DNA of 37,529 bases from Bacteroidota bacterium (GTDB taxonomy: Bacteria > Bacteroidota > Bacteroidia > Bacteroidales > FEN-979), in assembly GCA_026391805.1 (NCBI GenBank), contig JAPLDJ010000013.1:1-37529 (forward strand). Reading direction: 5' to 3'. The position numbers and the translations under genes were made by a program. The notes under the pieces are model-generated. The model saw only the letters and a list, made by a program, of their open reading frames with translations, searched no databases and was not told the DNA's origin. Shown piece by piece: positions 8,262-16,652 of the stretch (its first letter is position 1; each line of letters starts with the position of its first letter).

Positions 8262-8370
8262 GATTTCCGCAGGAAATCCATTTTTGTAGGTAAGCAGGGA
8301 AAAGTTACAATCAAATTTCCGTAGGAAATTCATTATATGATATCCGGATTATGCATCCCGGACCGGGATG
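8262..8370. repeat. Three short palindromes in series
   Basis: GATTTCC-GCA-GGAAATC at 8262-8278, AATTTCC-GTA-GGAAATT at 8314-8330, and CATCCCGG-A-CCGGGATG at 8354-8370. The first two share the TTTCC-G-A-GGAAA core and look like copies of one short palindromic unit. Confidence 0.7.
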
Positions 8371-8496
8371 ATATGATTTTGGTCAACGTTTTTTTTCAAT
8401 ACTGGATCACCGGAATGTGGTTCATCAGTAGGATCAAAATGAAAGAAGCCGCCCTGTTGGAGCGACTTCATTGAGCAAGACAAGATATGGTTGAGT

Positions 8497-8865
8497 TTAA
8501 ATGCTGTCATTAAAATCAGCAACTGCAGGAGTTACCGGAGCAAGGCTGATGGTATTAATGGTCTGAATATCTTCATCTGAAAAATCGGCTTCACCCGGGG
8601 TCACAGGTGCAAGTTTTCCAAAATCAATCATCGGTTCAGGTGCAGCATCTGAGAAATCTGCTTCGCTTGGTGTAACAGGAGCAAGATTAACCGCGGCAGT
8701 CATATAAGTAATATCCTCAAAAGTTGCTTCTGACGGAGTGCTGGGCGCTAATGAAACATTCATTGAATTCATTACATTATTCAGGGGTGAACGATCATTA
8801 CTGGCGGATAGTGCATTTATTGAGAGTGTGAGAACTGCTGCTAAGATAATCGTTGTTGCTTTCAT
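8497..8865 (-). CDS. Small exported protein with four LAPxTP repeats
   Basis: The open frame starts at 8898, but the start at 8865 is preferred. It opens the signal peptide MKATTIILAAVLTLSINALS (cleavage near residue 20), and a good promoter overlaps the upstream ATG. The 122-residue product carries four copies of a 13-residue motif, LAP(V/S)TP(S/G/A)(E/V)A(D/T)F(S/E/N)D, at residues 39-51, 61-73, 85-97 and 108-120, with a 22-24 residue period. Spacers are short and non-conserved. There are no cysteines in the mature part, and it is rich in acidic residues and proline. I do not recognise a family. The regular period and the acidic, aromatic-poor motif suggest a binding or structural role outside the cytoplasm, but that is inference. 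It is monocistronic and flanked by repeats on its 3' side. Confidence 0.75.
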   Translation of the reverse strand: MKATTIILAAVLTLSINALSASNDRSPLNNVMNSMNVSLAPSTPSEATFEDITYMTAAVNLAPVTPSEADFSDAAPEPMIDFGKLAPVTPGEADFSDEDIQTINTISLAPVTPAVADFNDSI

Positions 8866-8895
8866 TTTTCTTTTGGTTTTTCGTGTTTGATGAAG

Positions 8896-8923
8896 CAAAG
8901 ATATATCCGTGGACAGGGCTCAA
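8896..8923 (-). promoter_or_regulatory. Candidate promoter of the LAPxTP gene
   Basis: On the minus strand, TTTG (8921-8924) is followed after 17 bp by TATCTTTG (8896-8903), an exact TAnnTTTG box. Transcription would begin near 8890, about 25 nt before the ATG at 8865. This excludes 8898 as the start codon. Confidence 0.6.
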
Positions 8924-9260
8924 ACAGTATTCTTCTATTAACCGGGGATAAGTCCCGACGAATTGGGGATAGAGATCGGTAAAAAGTTAAATCTCTTTAA
9001 TATGACGGGAGAAAATGGTCAGGTTGCTCAGGCAAAGGCTGGCCAAAGAGAGCGGGTCTTCCATAAAATGATCAATTTTTGAATTTTCATAAATGAAACA
9101 GACGGCTTTTAATCTTCAACACATAACGGATATTGGCAACAGGATAACGATTATCTTTTCATTCTCTCCCGGTTTGATTTAACTTAGATGCAATGTTTAT
9201 TACTCGTGGTATTTACAAAGCATAAACTATTTTACCTTATGATCTTCTTACAAATGCTGA
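8924..9260. other. Intergenic spacer with a fragment shared with 23.4 kb
   Basis: No gene. The segment 9019-9061 resembles 23442-23484 in the same orientation (see repeat entry). The remainder is AT-rich spacer without features I can name. Confidence 0.5.
9019..9061 (+). repeat. Fragment shared with 23442-23484
   Basis: Both copies contain TCAGGTTGCTC, GGC(A/G)AAGGCTGG, CAAAGAGAG and TCTTCCA in the same order and spacing, with a handful of substitutions. At the second site it lies just downstream of IS21-like terminal repeats. It may be a remnant of an insertion sequence; no longer homology was noticed. Confidence 0.6.
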
Positions 9261-9289
9261 TTGGTTCTGGCTTGGTACAGTTACCTTTT
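9261..9289 (+). promoter_or_regulatory. Possible promoter of the first FG-GAP gene
   Basis: TTG at 9261-9263 and TACCTTTT at 9282-9289 are separated by 18 bp. The -7 box departs from TAnnTTTG only at its last base. The start codon is 52 bp downstream. Confidence 0.35.
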
Positions 9290-9341
9290 CTCCGCATCCT
9301 GAGGAGATGTGCTGGTTGAATAATGGCAAAATAGCATTACT

Positions 9342-10694
9342 ATGAAAAAAGCAGCGATCTTTTCGTTAATCCTTTTGTATCTGATACAATCAGGATTGGG
9401 CCAGGAGGTCTCATTCTCCGGCCATCTTCTCTATCAAAGCCCGGTATCCAGAGTGTTTTCAGTGTCAACCGGCGACCTGGATAAGGATAACAACACCGAC
9501 ATCCTGTTTACTGAACCTGACCACGATCTTCTGCAATGGTTCAGGAACGAAACCAACAACTTGTTCTCCCTGCATGAAATCGGCGCTTACCCTGCAATTG
9601 GAGCAATCGTCGTGGATTTCGACCTGGATCAGGACATGGATGTACTCGCCTGTTCTTATACACTCAACCAGGTGGTTTTTTTTGAGAACGACGGGAGCCA
9701 GGTTTTTACCATGCATGTAATTTCTGCCGCGGTGCAGCACCCGTTAATGCTCGCCTGTAATGATCTTGATAAAGATAATGACCTTGATATCGTATGCGCC
9801 ACCCAGGATGCAGGCACGGGAATGGTCCTGCTGCGCAATGAGGGTAATTTGAACTTCACTTACCTTCAGCTCAGCGCGCAATCATACAGCAGTACCTGGG
9901 CAGCAATCATTGATCTGGACCAGGACAACGACATGGATATCCTTGGTAATAATTTTATGGCCTCCGGTGGTTTGCTCTGGTATGAGCAGACGGCACCATC
10001 GACATTCACGGAACACCTGGTTCCATACCCCTGGGTACATGGAGGAGCAGCAGGTGATATCGACAGTGACGGTGACATTGACCTTGCCGGGGCAGCATGC
10101 GGCTCAAGTTTTGCCTGGTTTGAAAATAACGGAACAAATACATTTACAAAGCATGCGCTGCCCGGAACGTCGAACTGCCCGGTTCATGTGGAAATAACGG
10201 ACATCAATAAAGACGGTCACAACGATATCGCCGGGGTGTCCTGGGGCTCAAGTAAGATTTACTGGTGGCAGAATGACGGGAATGAGGTTTTTACCATGCA
10301 CTTAATCTGCGATACATTGGTCAATCCGAGCGGACTGTGCGTGGCAGACCTGAATCATGATTCTCTTCCGGATGTGGTTGCCGGTTCTTACTCACGGAAG
10401 CTTGATTGGTTTGAGAATAAAGGAGTGGGAACAGGTATCACTGTACAGAAGGACAAATTACCGTTTGACATACAGAGGGATCCTGTTACAGGAGATATTA
10501 TAATTAATCCCGAAATCAATAACAGCAGCCCGTATGAAGTTCAATTGGTCGACGCGTTAGGGCGCATCTGTTTTTCGGCCATTTCCGGAGCTTCCCGGCT
10601 CAACATTCATACGAAGCAGTTTCAGCCTGGAATTTATCTTCTGAGGGTCTTGTCATCCGGCAAACAATACACTGTGAAACTGTACTTAGAATAA
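9342..10694 (+). CDS. Secreted FG-GAP/VCBS beta-propeller protein with T9SS tail
   Basis: Signal peptide about 1-20 (LILLYLIQSGLGQ), then seven FG-GAP/VCBS-type blades to about residue 365, each with an aspartate-rich calcium loop: DLDKDNNTD, DFDLDQDMD, DLDKDNDLD, DLDQDNDMD, DIDSDGDID, DINKDGHND and DLNHDSLPD. The last 85 residues form a beta-sandwich ending GIYLLRVLSSGKQYTVKLYL, consistent with a T9SS type A sorting domain, although the PNP signature is missing and the domain is diverged. Such proteins are surface or secreted binding scaffolds. No catalytic residues are visible. The gene converges with the phosphoesterase gene, with only 10 bp between stop codons. Related in design to the protein at 17983-19662, but not obviously a recent duplicate. 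Confidence 0.88.
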   Translation: MKKAAIFSLILLYLIQSGLGQEVSFSGHLLYQSPVSRVFSVSTGDLDKDNNTDILFTEPDHDLLQWFRNETNNLFSLHEIGAYPAIGAIVVDFDLDQDMDVLACSYTLNQVVFFENDGSQVFTMHVISAAVQHPLMLACNDLDKDNDLDIVCATQDAGTGMVLLRNEGNLNFTYLQLSAQSYSSTWAAIIDLDQDNDMDILGNNFMASGGLLWYEQTAPSTFTEHLVPYPWVHGGAAGDIDSDGDIDLAGAACGSSFAWFENNGTNTFTKHALPGTSNCPVHVEITDINKDGHNDIAGVSWGSSKIYWWQNDGNEVFTMHLICDTLVNPSGLCVADLNHDSLPDVVAGSYSRKLDWFENKGVGTGITVQKDKLPFDIQRDPVTGDIIINPEINNSSPYEVQLVDALGRICFSAISGASRLNIHTKQFQPGIYLLRVLSSGKQYTVKLYLE

Positions 10695-10704
10695 AACCGG
10701 AATC

Positions 10705-12606
10705 CTAATCCGAGATCACCATTTTCCTGGTCTTGATATAATTGTCACACCTCATCTGTACAATATAGATCCCGGAAGGAAAACTGTCGTGGTTTATGGT
10801 AAAATGCACAGTATGATCACCCGCCTGTTTCTCCTCGTTCACAAGGGTTGCAACCTCAATTCCAAGTGGATTAAGAACTTTTATAGATACATAAGCTCTT
10901 GTTTTCAACTGATAGCTGATGACTGTTGAAGTGATGAAGGGATTCGGAGCGTTTTGTGACAAATTGAACTCATCTGATGAAAAGTCCGGGATACCAAAGC
11001 CGAAATAATGAAACGCGACCTCATCGGACCAGGGGCTCCATTTTAAATTATCGTCCCTGTACTTTACCCTGTACCAATACATAGTGCTATCGGTCAAAAG
11101 ACTGTCGGGCACTTCCAGTGAGGTCAGATCGATTCCTGCATTTTTATTAAGAGGAAGAAAGTTTGGCGACCCTGTATTTTCAAAAATATCCTCCCGGTCG
11201 CGGTGTTGGTTCAGAACCGGGCTTGAATAATTGCCCTGGGTTTTTGTTATCTCAAACCAGGATGACATGCAGGAATCCACGCCGGACATGGGAGCGGCTG
11301 AAAGGATCACAGGGTTGGTTGAAGTAACCAGGTTTGCCACGGGTTTCTGAGGGGCCGGCTGGTTCATCCTGAAATGCCAGGTATCCAGTACCTGATGGAG
11401 CGGGTGCTCGGGTTTCCCCATTGTATATGCTTCGGCAACGTAAGATCTGTCATCAACATTGATATCCATCAGCACATAGTTATAGTCGTCGACCGTTTCC
11501 TGGATTTCCGCGTAATCATGCGAACCTGAGAAGAATCTTGTGAGCTCGGCTCCTCCGCCTCCGGCAAGAACCGTACGGAAATCATGCGGGATGGCGTTAC
11601 CGGAATTGGTGTCCACAATCGCTCCCATTTCAAAATCATGGGCATGGCCGTAAGAATATTGCACCATCTTATAAAACTTCACGAACTCACGGTAAAAGGC
11701 AATTTCAACAGAATCCCTGTTCCCTTCGGTCCATATCTCCGTATGCCAGGGGTGGTGGGCGAATGTGAAAACAAAACCTGTGCCCGGATCCGCCCCGGAT
11801 TCCGTTAAAACTTTATTCAGCCAGTTCTTCTGTATAGGGGCGCCGATAATTTTGTCATTGCTGTTTAAGATCACAAACCTGCAGCCCGAAATATCAAAGG
11901 AATAAAACCGTTCATTATACGCCGTTCTGGCCACTGCTGAATCGGTAAAATCCTCATACTTCATGTAATCAAAATAATAGGCCGATTCGTGTTCATGGTT
12001 GCCGATGGCGACCATGAACGGCAGGGAACAGGAAAGATTCGCGATCTTCGAAAAATATTCGTTCTCGAAACGGTCGATATCCCTGCCGGTCCAAACGATA
12101 TCTCCTGTATGCATAACCAGGTTGACCGAATCGAACCATGCAGTTCCGTATTTTGACTGCAATGTTTGCTGCACATTCTGGCAAAGCTGACCAAGGATAG
12201 ACTCAATGGTATCATTATATCTTGAATCCCCGAAAATAACAAACCGGATATGCCGGCCTGCTGTTCCCGGAAGGGGTTCGCTCCTGAAAGGATTAACAGC
12301 TGAAGAATCGGCCCCGCTGATGCAACGGTAATAATACCGGGTATCGGGAGTAAGACCGGTTAGCTTAACCGTGTGCCAGTGTTGGCCATGGATGTTCTGG
12401 AAAGAGCCCGTGGTCATCTGGTCCAGGTTTGTATCAGAAAGTCCGTAACGGATTTTTGTAAAGGAGGTGTCGTTCGAATGCCAGCTTATATAGACCGAAG
12501 TCGGCGTGGGTGTTTGCAGATAAGGGTTTATCTGGGCCTGGAGAGAAACAGTATGAGCCAGAATCAAACTTGCAAGCATGAAGAAAAAAGCGATGGATTT
12601 TTTCAT
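10705..12606 (-). CDS. Secreted purple-acid-phosphatase-like metallophosphoesterase with T9SS tail
   Basis: Signal peptide 1-24. An N-terminal fibronectin-III-like domain of the purple acid phosphatase type spans about 28-115 (PTPTSVYISWHSND, LTPDTRYYYRC). The calcineurin-like phosphoesterase domain spans about 120-400 and has every metal-binding block: FGDSR (125-129), HTGDIVWTGRD (166-176), GNHEHE (202-207), FAHHPWH (282-288) and YGHAHDFE (319-326). A second Ig/Fn3-like region follows, and a T9SS sorting domain ends the protein (SQNAPNPF, then a C-terminal KTRKMVISD). It would release phosphate from organic phosphate esters outside the cell. The domain order matches PAP-type enzymes of Bacteroidota. 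Start at the first ATG, with a typical basic signal peptide. Just upstream lies a 3' fragment of another phosphoesterase on the opposite strand. Confidence 0.92.
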   Translation of the reverse strand: MKKSIAFFFMLASLILAHTVSLQAQINPYLQTPTPTSVYISWHSNDTSFTKIRYGLSDTNLDQMTTGSFQNIHGQHWHTVKLTGLTPDTRYYYRCISGADSSAVNPFRSEPLPGTAGRHIRFVIFGDSRYNDTIESILGQLCQNVQQTLQSKYGTAWFDSVNLVMHTGDIVWTGRDIDRFENEYFSKIANLSCSLPFMVAIGNHEHESAYYFDYMKYEDFTDSAVARTAYNERFYSFDISGCRFVILNSNDKIIGAPIQKNWLNKVLTESGADPGTGFVFTFAHHPWHTEIWTEGNRDSVEIAFYREFVKFYKMVQYSYGHAHDFEMGAIVDTNSGNAIPHDFRTVLAGGGGAELTRFFSGSHDYAEIQETVDDYNYVLMDINVDDRSYVAEAYTMGKPEHPLHQVLDTWHFRMNQPAPQKPVANLVTSTNPVILSAAPMSGVDSCMSSWFEITKTQGNYSSPVLNQHRDREDIFENTGSPNFLPLNKNAGIDLTSLEVPDSLLTDSTMYWYRVKYRDDNLKWSPWSDEVAFHYFGFGIPDFSSDEFNLSQNAPNPFITSTVISYQLKTRAYVSIKVLNPLGIEVATLVNEEKQAGDHTVHFTINHDSFPSGIYIVQMRCDNYIKTRKMVISD

Positions 12607-12781
12607 GAGAAAATGATTTTATAGTTATTAATGAGCCTCAAATTAAACAGAACCTGCAAGCATTTTTATCCCCGGTGATAGTATAATCGCAATTTTTGGG
12701 TAAAAATAACGAAATACTCTTTAAGAAAACAAGGGTATATTCCTCTCATGGACAGAACGTATTATTTTAAATTATAAATTT
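12607..12781. other. Spacer upstream of the phosphoesterase gene
   Basis: AT-rich DNA that should hold the promoter of the minus-strand phosphoesterase gene. I found no convincing TAnnTTTG box. The end near 12725-12781 is open in the frame of the following gene remnant. Confidence 0.4.
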
Positions 12782-13120
12782 GTTGTTGAGGGTGTAATCG
12801 AAGACTGGAATGCATGCGGACATTCGCACCTGTATGCCCGAAGGACCATTGACGGTAGTTTAGCCCCGAAACCACAGACCACGCCGCCAACTCCAGGCTG
12901 GCAGAACAATGTGTTGCAGCTTATTTGCGGCACTTGCGGTGCAGGTTCCGGAGGCGGCTACATCGACCCGACCGTCAGAACCGAATGGAACGTACACAAC
13001 GCCCACAAGACCTATTACTTCAGCGTGGTTGATGTCTCAGGCAAGACTGTAACCATAAAAAGTTACGAAGGTTATACAGGAGCATACAGCGCGTTTGATA
13101 CTATCACCATTACCAAATAA
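12782..13120 (+). pseudogene. 3' remnant of a metallophosphoesterase gene
   Basis: The frame translates as VVEGVIEDWNACGHSHLYAR, continuing to a stop at 13118-13120. GHSHLYARRTI is the last metal-binding block of calcineurin-like phosphoesterases. It is followed by a typical C-terminal beta extension (VLQLICGTCGAG, HKTYYFSVVDVSG). All earlier blocks (GDxH, GDxxxR, GNHE) are missing, and the frame closes at TAA 12722. Only about 112 codons survive, so this is a truncated gene. The first in-frame ATG is at 12911, beyond the GHSH block, so a functional short protein is unlikely. It is of a different subtype from the intact enzyme at 10705-12606. Confidence 0.75.
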
Positions 13121-13194
13121 AATTATAAAGACTCTGAAACTGAGGTCCGGATATACCCGAGCCTTGAGTTTCTTTGTTTATGGTGCCGGTATGG

Positions 13195-13227
13195 TTGTGA
13201 AAAAGATCAATATTTTTCTTATATTTA
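13195..13227 (+). promoter_or_regulatory. Possible promoter of the first sulfatase gene
   Basis: TTG at 13195-13197 and TATATTTA at 13220-13227 are spaced 22 bp apart. The -7 box differs from consensus in the last base. A transcript starting near 13235 would favour the ATG at 13285 over the one at 13240. Confidence 0.35.
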
Positions 13228-13284
13228 CGACAGAAGAATATGAATTTTTACCATCCTGTTTTATTACAACTTAATCCTCGGGTT

Positions 13285-15714
13285 ATGAAATACAACAGAA
13301 CCGTAAATGCCATCCTGCTTTTGGCATTGGCAGCCACTTTCGGCTGCAATCAACAAAGGAAAAAAGATTCCCCGGTGTCTTCGGGGACAGAATCCTTCAA
13401 AGGGAAAATAGCGCTGGATGTCAGGGAATCGGTACCTGACTGGACTCCTTTCCTACCCAAGGCTGCTCCCAAAAATGCGCCGAACATTCTTTTCATCCTG
13501 TATGACGACACCGGGCTCGCATCATGGTCTCCTTATGGAGGCCGGATCAACATGCCCACACTCGACAGGCTTGCCTCCAACGGTCTGATATATACCCAAT
13601 GGCATACCTGTGCGCTTTGTTCACCCACACGATCAACTTTGCTGACAGGGCGGAATCACAACCTCAATGGCATGGATGCCATCACAGAGGTGGCCATGGG
13701 ATTCCCCGGGGCTAATGGCCATATCCCTGCACAATGCGCTACACTCGCCCAGGTACTGCAGGATAACGGCTGGAGCACCTTCTGGATTGGGAAAAATCAC
13801 AACGTCCCCGAGCAGGACGTCGCTTCCGGTGCAACACGAAGATACTGGCCTTTACAAATGGGGTTCGACAGGTTTTACGGGTTCCTGGGCGGAGAAACCA
13901 GCCAATGGTATCCCGATCTGGTTGAGGATAACCATTTCATAGAGCCGCCCTACAGTCCCGAAGAGGGGTATCACCTGTCAAAGGACCTGGCCGACAAGGC
14001 CATCGAAATGATCAAGGACCAGAAATCAACAAATCCCTCGCGCCCATGGTATATGTGGTTCTGCCCTGGAGCTAACCACGCCCCTCACCAGGCTCCTGCC
14101 GATTATATCGCCAAATACAAGGGAAAGTTCGACGATGGCTATGATGCATACCGCAAATGGGTTGTTGAACGGATGATACAAAAGGGCATCCTTCCCAAAG
14201 ATACAAAGATGACAGACTTTAATCCGCTACCGAAAGAAATCGCCAATCCTGCTGATTATGTCCGTCCATGGGAAACCCTTAACCCGGATGAGAAGAAACT
14301 CTTCTCAAGGCTTGCGGAGGTTTTTGCTGCCTTTTCAGAGTACACCGATGCACAGATCGGACGCATCATCGATTTCCTCGACAAGACCGGCCAGCTTGAA
14401 AACACCGTTGTAATTTATGCTGCCGACAACGGGGCTTCCGGCGAAGGAACTCCGAACGGTTCGGTGAACGAGAATAAGTTTTTCAACGGATATCCTGATG
14501 AACTGGCTGAAAACATGAAGCTTCTTGCTAAAATGGGAGGCACCGATACCTATGAGCATTATCCTACAGGATGGGCTGTGGCTTTTTCAACACCGTTTAA
14601 AATGTTCAAGCGATACGCGAATTTTGCCGGAGGGACCTGCGACCCGCTGGTGATCTCATGGCCGAAAGGAATAAAGGCACGGGGGGAGATCCGTAACCAA
14701 TATCATCATTCCGTGGACATTGTTCCGACCATCCTGGATATTTGCGGCCTGGAGATGCCACAGGTATACAAGGGAGTTGAGCAATACCCGTTATCGGGTG
14801 TATCCATGCGCTATACCTTTAATGCGAAGCCGGATGCCCCGTCGGAAAAGCACCGTCAGTACTATTCCATGCTGGGCACACGTGCCATCTGGGAAGACGG
14901 CTGGAAAGCCGTATCACTCCATGCACCCATAACAGGGAAGGGGCATTTTGACCAGGACAAATGGGAACTTTATAATGTTGACTCCGACCGTTCAGAATCA
15001 CAGGACCTGTCGAAGAAGTATCCGGATAAACTGGAGGCTATGATAAAGGACTGGTTCGATGAGGCTGACAAAAATCTTGTCCTCCCGCTGAACGATATGT
15101 CAGCAGTTGAGGCGCTCAACATCGAAAAACCCACAGGGGAACCGCCGCACGACCGTTATCTTTATTTCCCGAACACAGCGCCCGTGCCGGAAGGCGTTGC
15201 TGTAAACATGAGGGGACGATCCTATAAGATCCTTTCCGATATCGAGATCACTGAAAAGAATTGTTCGGGCGTCATCTTTGCCCACGGATCGAGGTTCGGC
15301 GGGCATTGCCTGTTCATCAAGAACAATAAACTCTATTACGTTTATAATTTCCTTGGCATCCGGCCTGAACAGGTACTGGTATCATCCGTAACGCTGAAAC
15401 CGGGTAAGTATACTGTAGGCGTTGAGTTCATCCGGGAAAAGTCCGGACAGTTTCATGAAACAATCGGTACGGCAAAGCTTTACATCAATGATAAAGTCGT
15501 CGCACAAGGTCCGCTGCGTACGCAGCCCGGTAAATTTTCGCTTGCAGGTGACGGCTTATGTGTGGGGTACGACAGTGGCGATGCCGTGAGCCAGGAATAC
15601 AAATCTCCCGGAAAGTTCAAAGGCGGAAGAATCCTGTTTGTAGGCGTCACCGTTGAAAAAACAGACTACCATGATCTCGTGCAGGAGGCACAGCGGGTTT
15701 TTCTCAGGGATTAG
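13285..15714 (+). CDS. Lipoprotein arylsulfatase (type I, FGly-dependent)
   Basis: The frame is open from 13240, but 13285 gives a standard lipoprotein leader (MKYNRTVNAILLLALAATFG, lipidated C21). Numbering from there: metal ligands D74 and D75 in LFILYDDTG; C112 in LCSPTRSTLLTG, the sulfatase signature whose cysteine is oxidised to formylglycine; then GKNHNVPE, PWYMWFCPGANHAPHQAP, and the second metal site AADNGASGEG. The catalytic domain runs to about 610. A C-terminal beta domain has IFAHGSRFGGHCLFIKNN, typical of the large AtsA-type arylsulfatases. The 809-residue length fits that group. It would hydrolyse sulfate esters at the periplasmic face. No formylglycine-generating or anaerobic maturase gene is in the window, so activation must come from elsewhere. 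A close paralogue is at 24982-27435. Confidence 0.94.
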   Translation: MKYNRTVNAILLLALAATFGCNQQRKKDSPVSSGTESFKGKIALDVRESVPDWTPFLPKAAPKNAPNILFILYDDTGLASWSPYGGRINMPTLDRLASNGLIYTQWHTCALCSPTRSTLLTGRNHNLNGMDAITEVAMGFPGANGHIPAQCATLAQVLQDNGWSTFWIGKNHNVPEQDVASGATRRYWPLQMGFDRFYGFLGGETSQWYPDLVEDNHFIEPPYSPEEGYHLSKDLADKAIEMIKDQKSTNPSRPWYMWFCPGANHAPHQAPADYIAKYKGKFDDGYDAYRKWVVERMIQKGILPKDTKMTDFNPLPKEIANPADYVRPWETLNPDEKKLFSRLAEVFAAFSEYTDAQIGRIIDFLDKTGQLENTVVIYAADNGASGEGTPNGSVNENKFFNGYPDELAENMKLLAKMGGTDTYEHYPTGWAVAFSTPFKMFKRYANFAGGTCDPLVISWPKGIKARGEIRNQYHHSVDIVPTILDICGLEMPQVYKGVEQYPLSGVSMRYTFNAKPDAPSEKHRQYYSMLGTRAIWEDGWKAVSLHAPITGKGHFDQDKWELYNVDSDRSESQDLSKKYPDKLEAMIKDWFDEADKNLVLPLNDMSAVEALNIEKPTGEPPHDRYLYFPNTAPVPEGVAVNMRGRSYKILSDIEITEKNCSGVIFAHGSRFGGHCLFIKNNKLYYVYNFLGIRPEQVLVSSVTLKPGKYTVGVEFIREKSGQFHETIGTAKLYINDKVVAQGPLRTQPGKFSLAGDGLCVGYDSGDAVSQEYKSPGKFKGGRILFVGVTVEKTDYHDLVQEAQRVFLRD

Positions 15715-15926
15715 AAAATGCCGGATTACTTACTTACAAGGGATTTATCGTCGGGTCAGGTATGTAACCGCTTCCTCATCTGCACCCTTGGTTAAAATAT
15801 AGAAATACTCAATGAAGTTCTGCAGAATGAGGTTTCGGGGTTTGTATAACTGGATGTTCATTTACGGTAACTTTTTTCAATCTCCTCAGGTGTTCGATGT
15901 ACGTACCAGCCTTAAAACCGGCAATG

Positions 15927-16649
15927 TTATCCGGCCAACACCTTCGAAACGGTATCTTTATAACTGCGGCCGACAGGGATTTCCTGCTCCTGAATGTATA
16001 CGGAAAAAGCTGTAAATGCAGTAATTTTCTGAACAGGAACTAGAAAGGATTTATGAATTCTCAGGAAATGAGCATGCGGAAGTTTTTCTTCCATTTCATG
16101 CATGGTTTCCCTTGATAAATGCACCTTCCCGGACGTGTGTATTTTCATGTATTCACCAAATGCTTCGATGTATAGAATATCCTTCAGGAGAATTTTGAAA
16201 TGTGTTTTATTATCCCTGATCATGATAAAATCATCTTCAGGAAACGGCCTTGCCTCTGCGTGAAATAACAAAGGCCTTTCCATTCTTTCGAAGTATTTAT
16301 TGACCGATTTTAAAAACCGTTCAAAAGAAATAGGCTTCAACAGGTAATCAACCACATCCAGTTCAAACCCCTCCAGGGCATATTCACGATAGGCAGTAGT
16401 AAGGATAACTTTTGGCGGATGCGTGAGCGAGCGCAGAAAATCAAGCCCGCTGATCTGCGGCATATGGATATCGAGAAACATTAGGTCGACAGGTTCTTTT
16501 CTCAGTATATCCAGCGCTTGCAAGGCATTTTTACATGATGCCACGATCTCCATTGCATCGATTTGCTGAATATGGCTTGAGATCAGTTTGACTGCCAGCG
16601 GCTCGTCGTCGACGACAAGGCACCTGATCTTACTTTTGGTTGTGTCCAT
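15927..16649 (-). CDS. LytTR-type response regulator
   Basis: 240 residues. The receiver domain, about 7-125, has acidic residues D14 and D15 (CLVVDDEP), phosphoacceptor D60 in LMFLDIHMPQ, T85/T86 in ILTTAYREYALEGF and K103 in VDYLLKPISFERF. The LytTR DNA-binding domain, about 135-238, has IMIRDNKTHFKILLKDILYI and the typical FLRIHKSFLVPVQKI. It acts as a phosphorylation-dependent transcription factor. The gene follows its kinase by three bases, so the two form one operon. Targets are unknown; the nearest genes are the sulfatase (convergent) and the divergent FG-GAP gene. Confidence 0.94.
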   Translation of the reverse strand: MDTTKSKIRCLVVDDEPLAVKLISSHIQQIDAMEIVASCKNALQALDILRKEPVDLMFLDIHMPQISGLDFLRSLTHPPKVILTTAYREYALEGFELDVVDYLLKPISFERFLKSVNKYFERMERPLLFHAEARPFPEDDFIMIRDNKTHFKILLKDILYIEAFGEYMKIHTSGKVHLSRETMHEMEEKLPHAHFLRIHKSFLVPVQKITAFTAFSVYIQEQEIPVGRSYKDTVSKVLAG

Positions 16650-16652
16650 ATC

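Larger units (their letters stand above)
8092..8496. other. Intergenic region with a cluster of palindromes
   Basis: No gene. It has at least four perfect or near-perfect hairpins at 8213-8236, 8262-8278, 8314-8330 and 8354-8370, separated by AT-rich spacers. The segment GCACCTCAACCCCCGT near 8199 also occurs near 1547. Confidence 0.65.
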
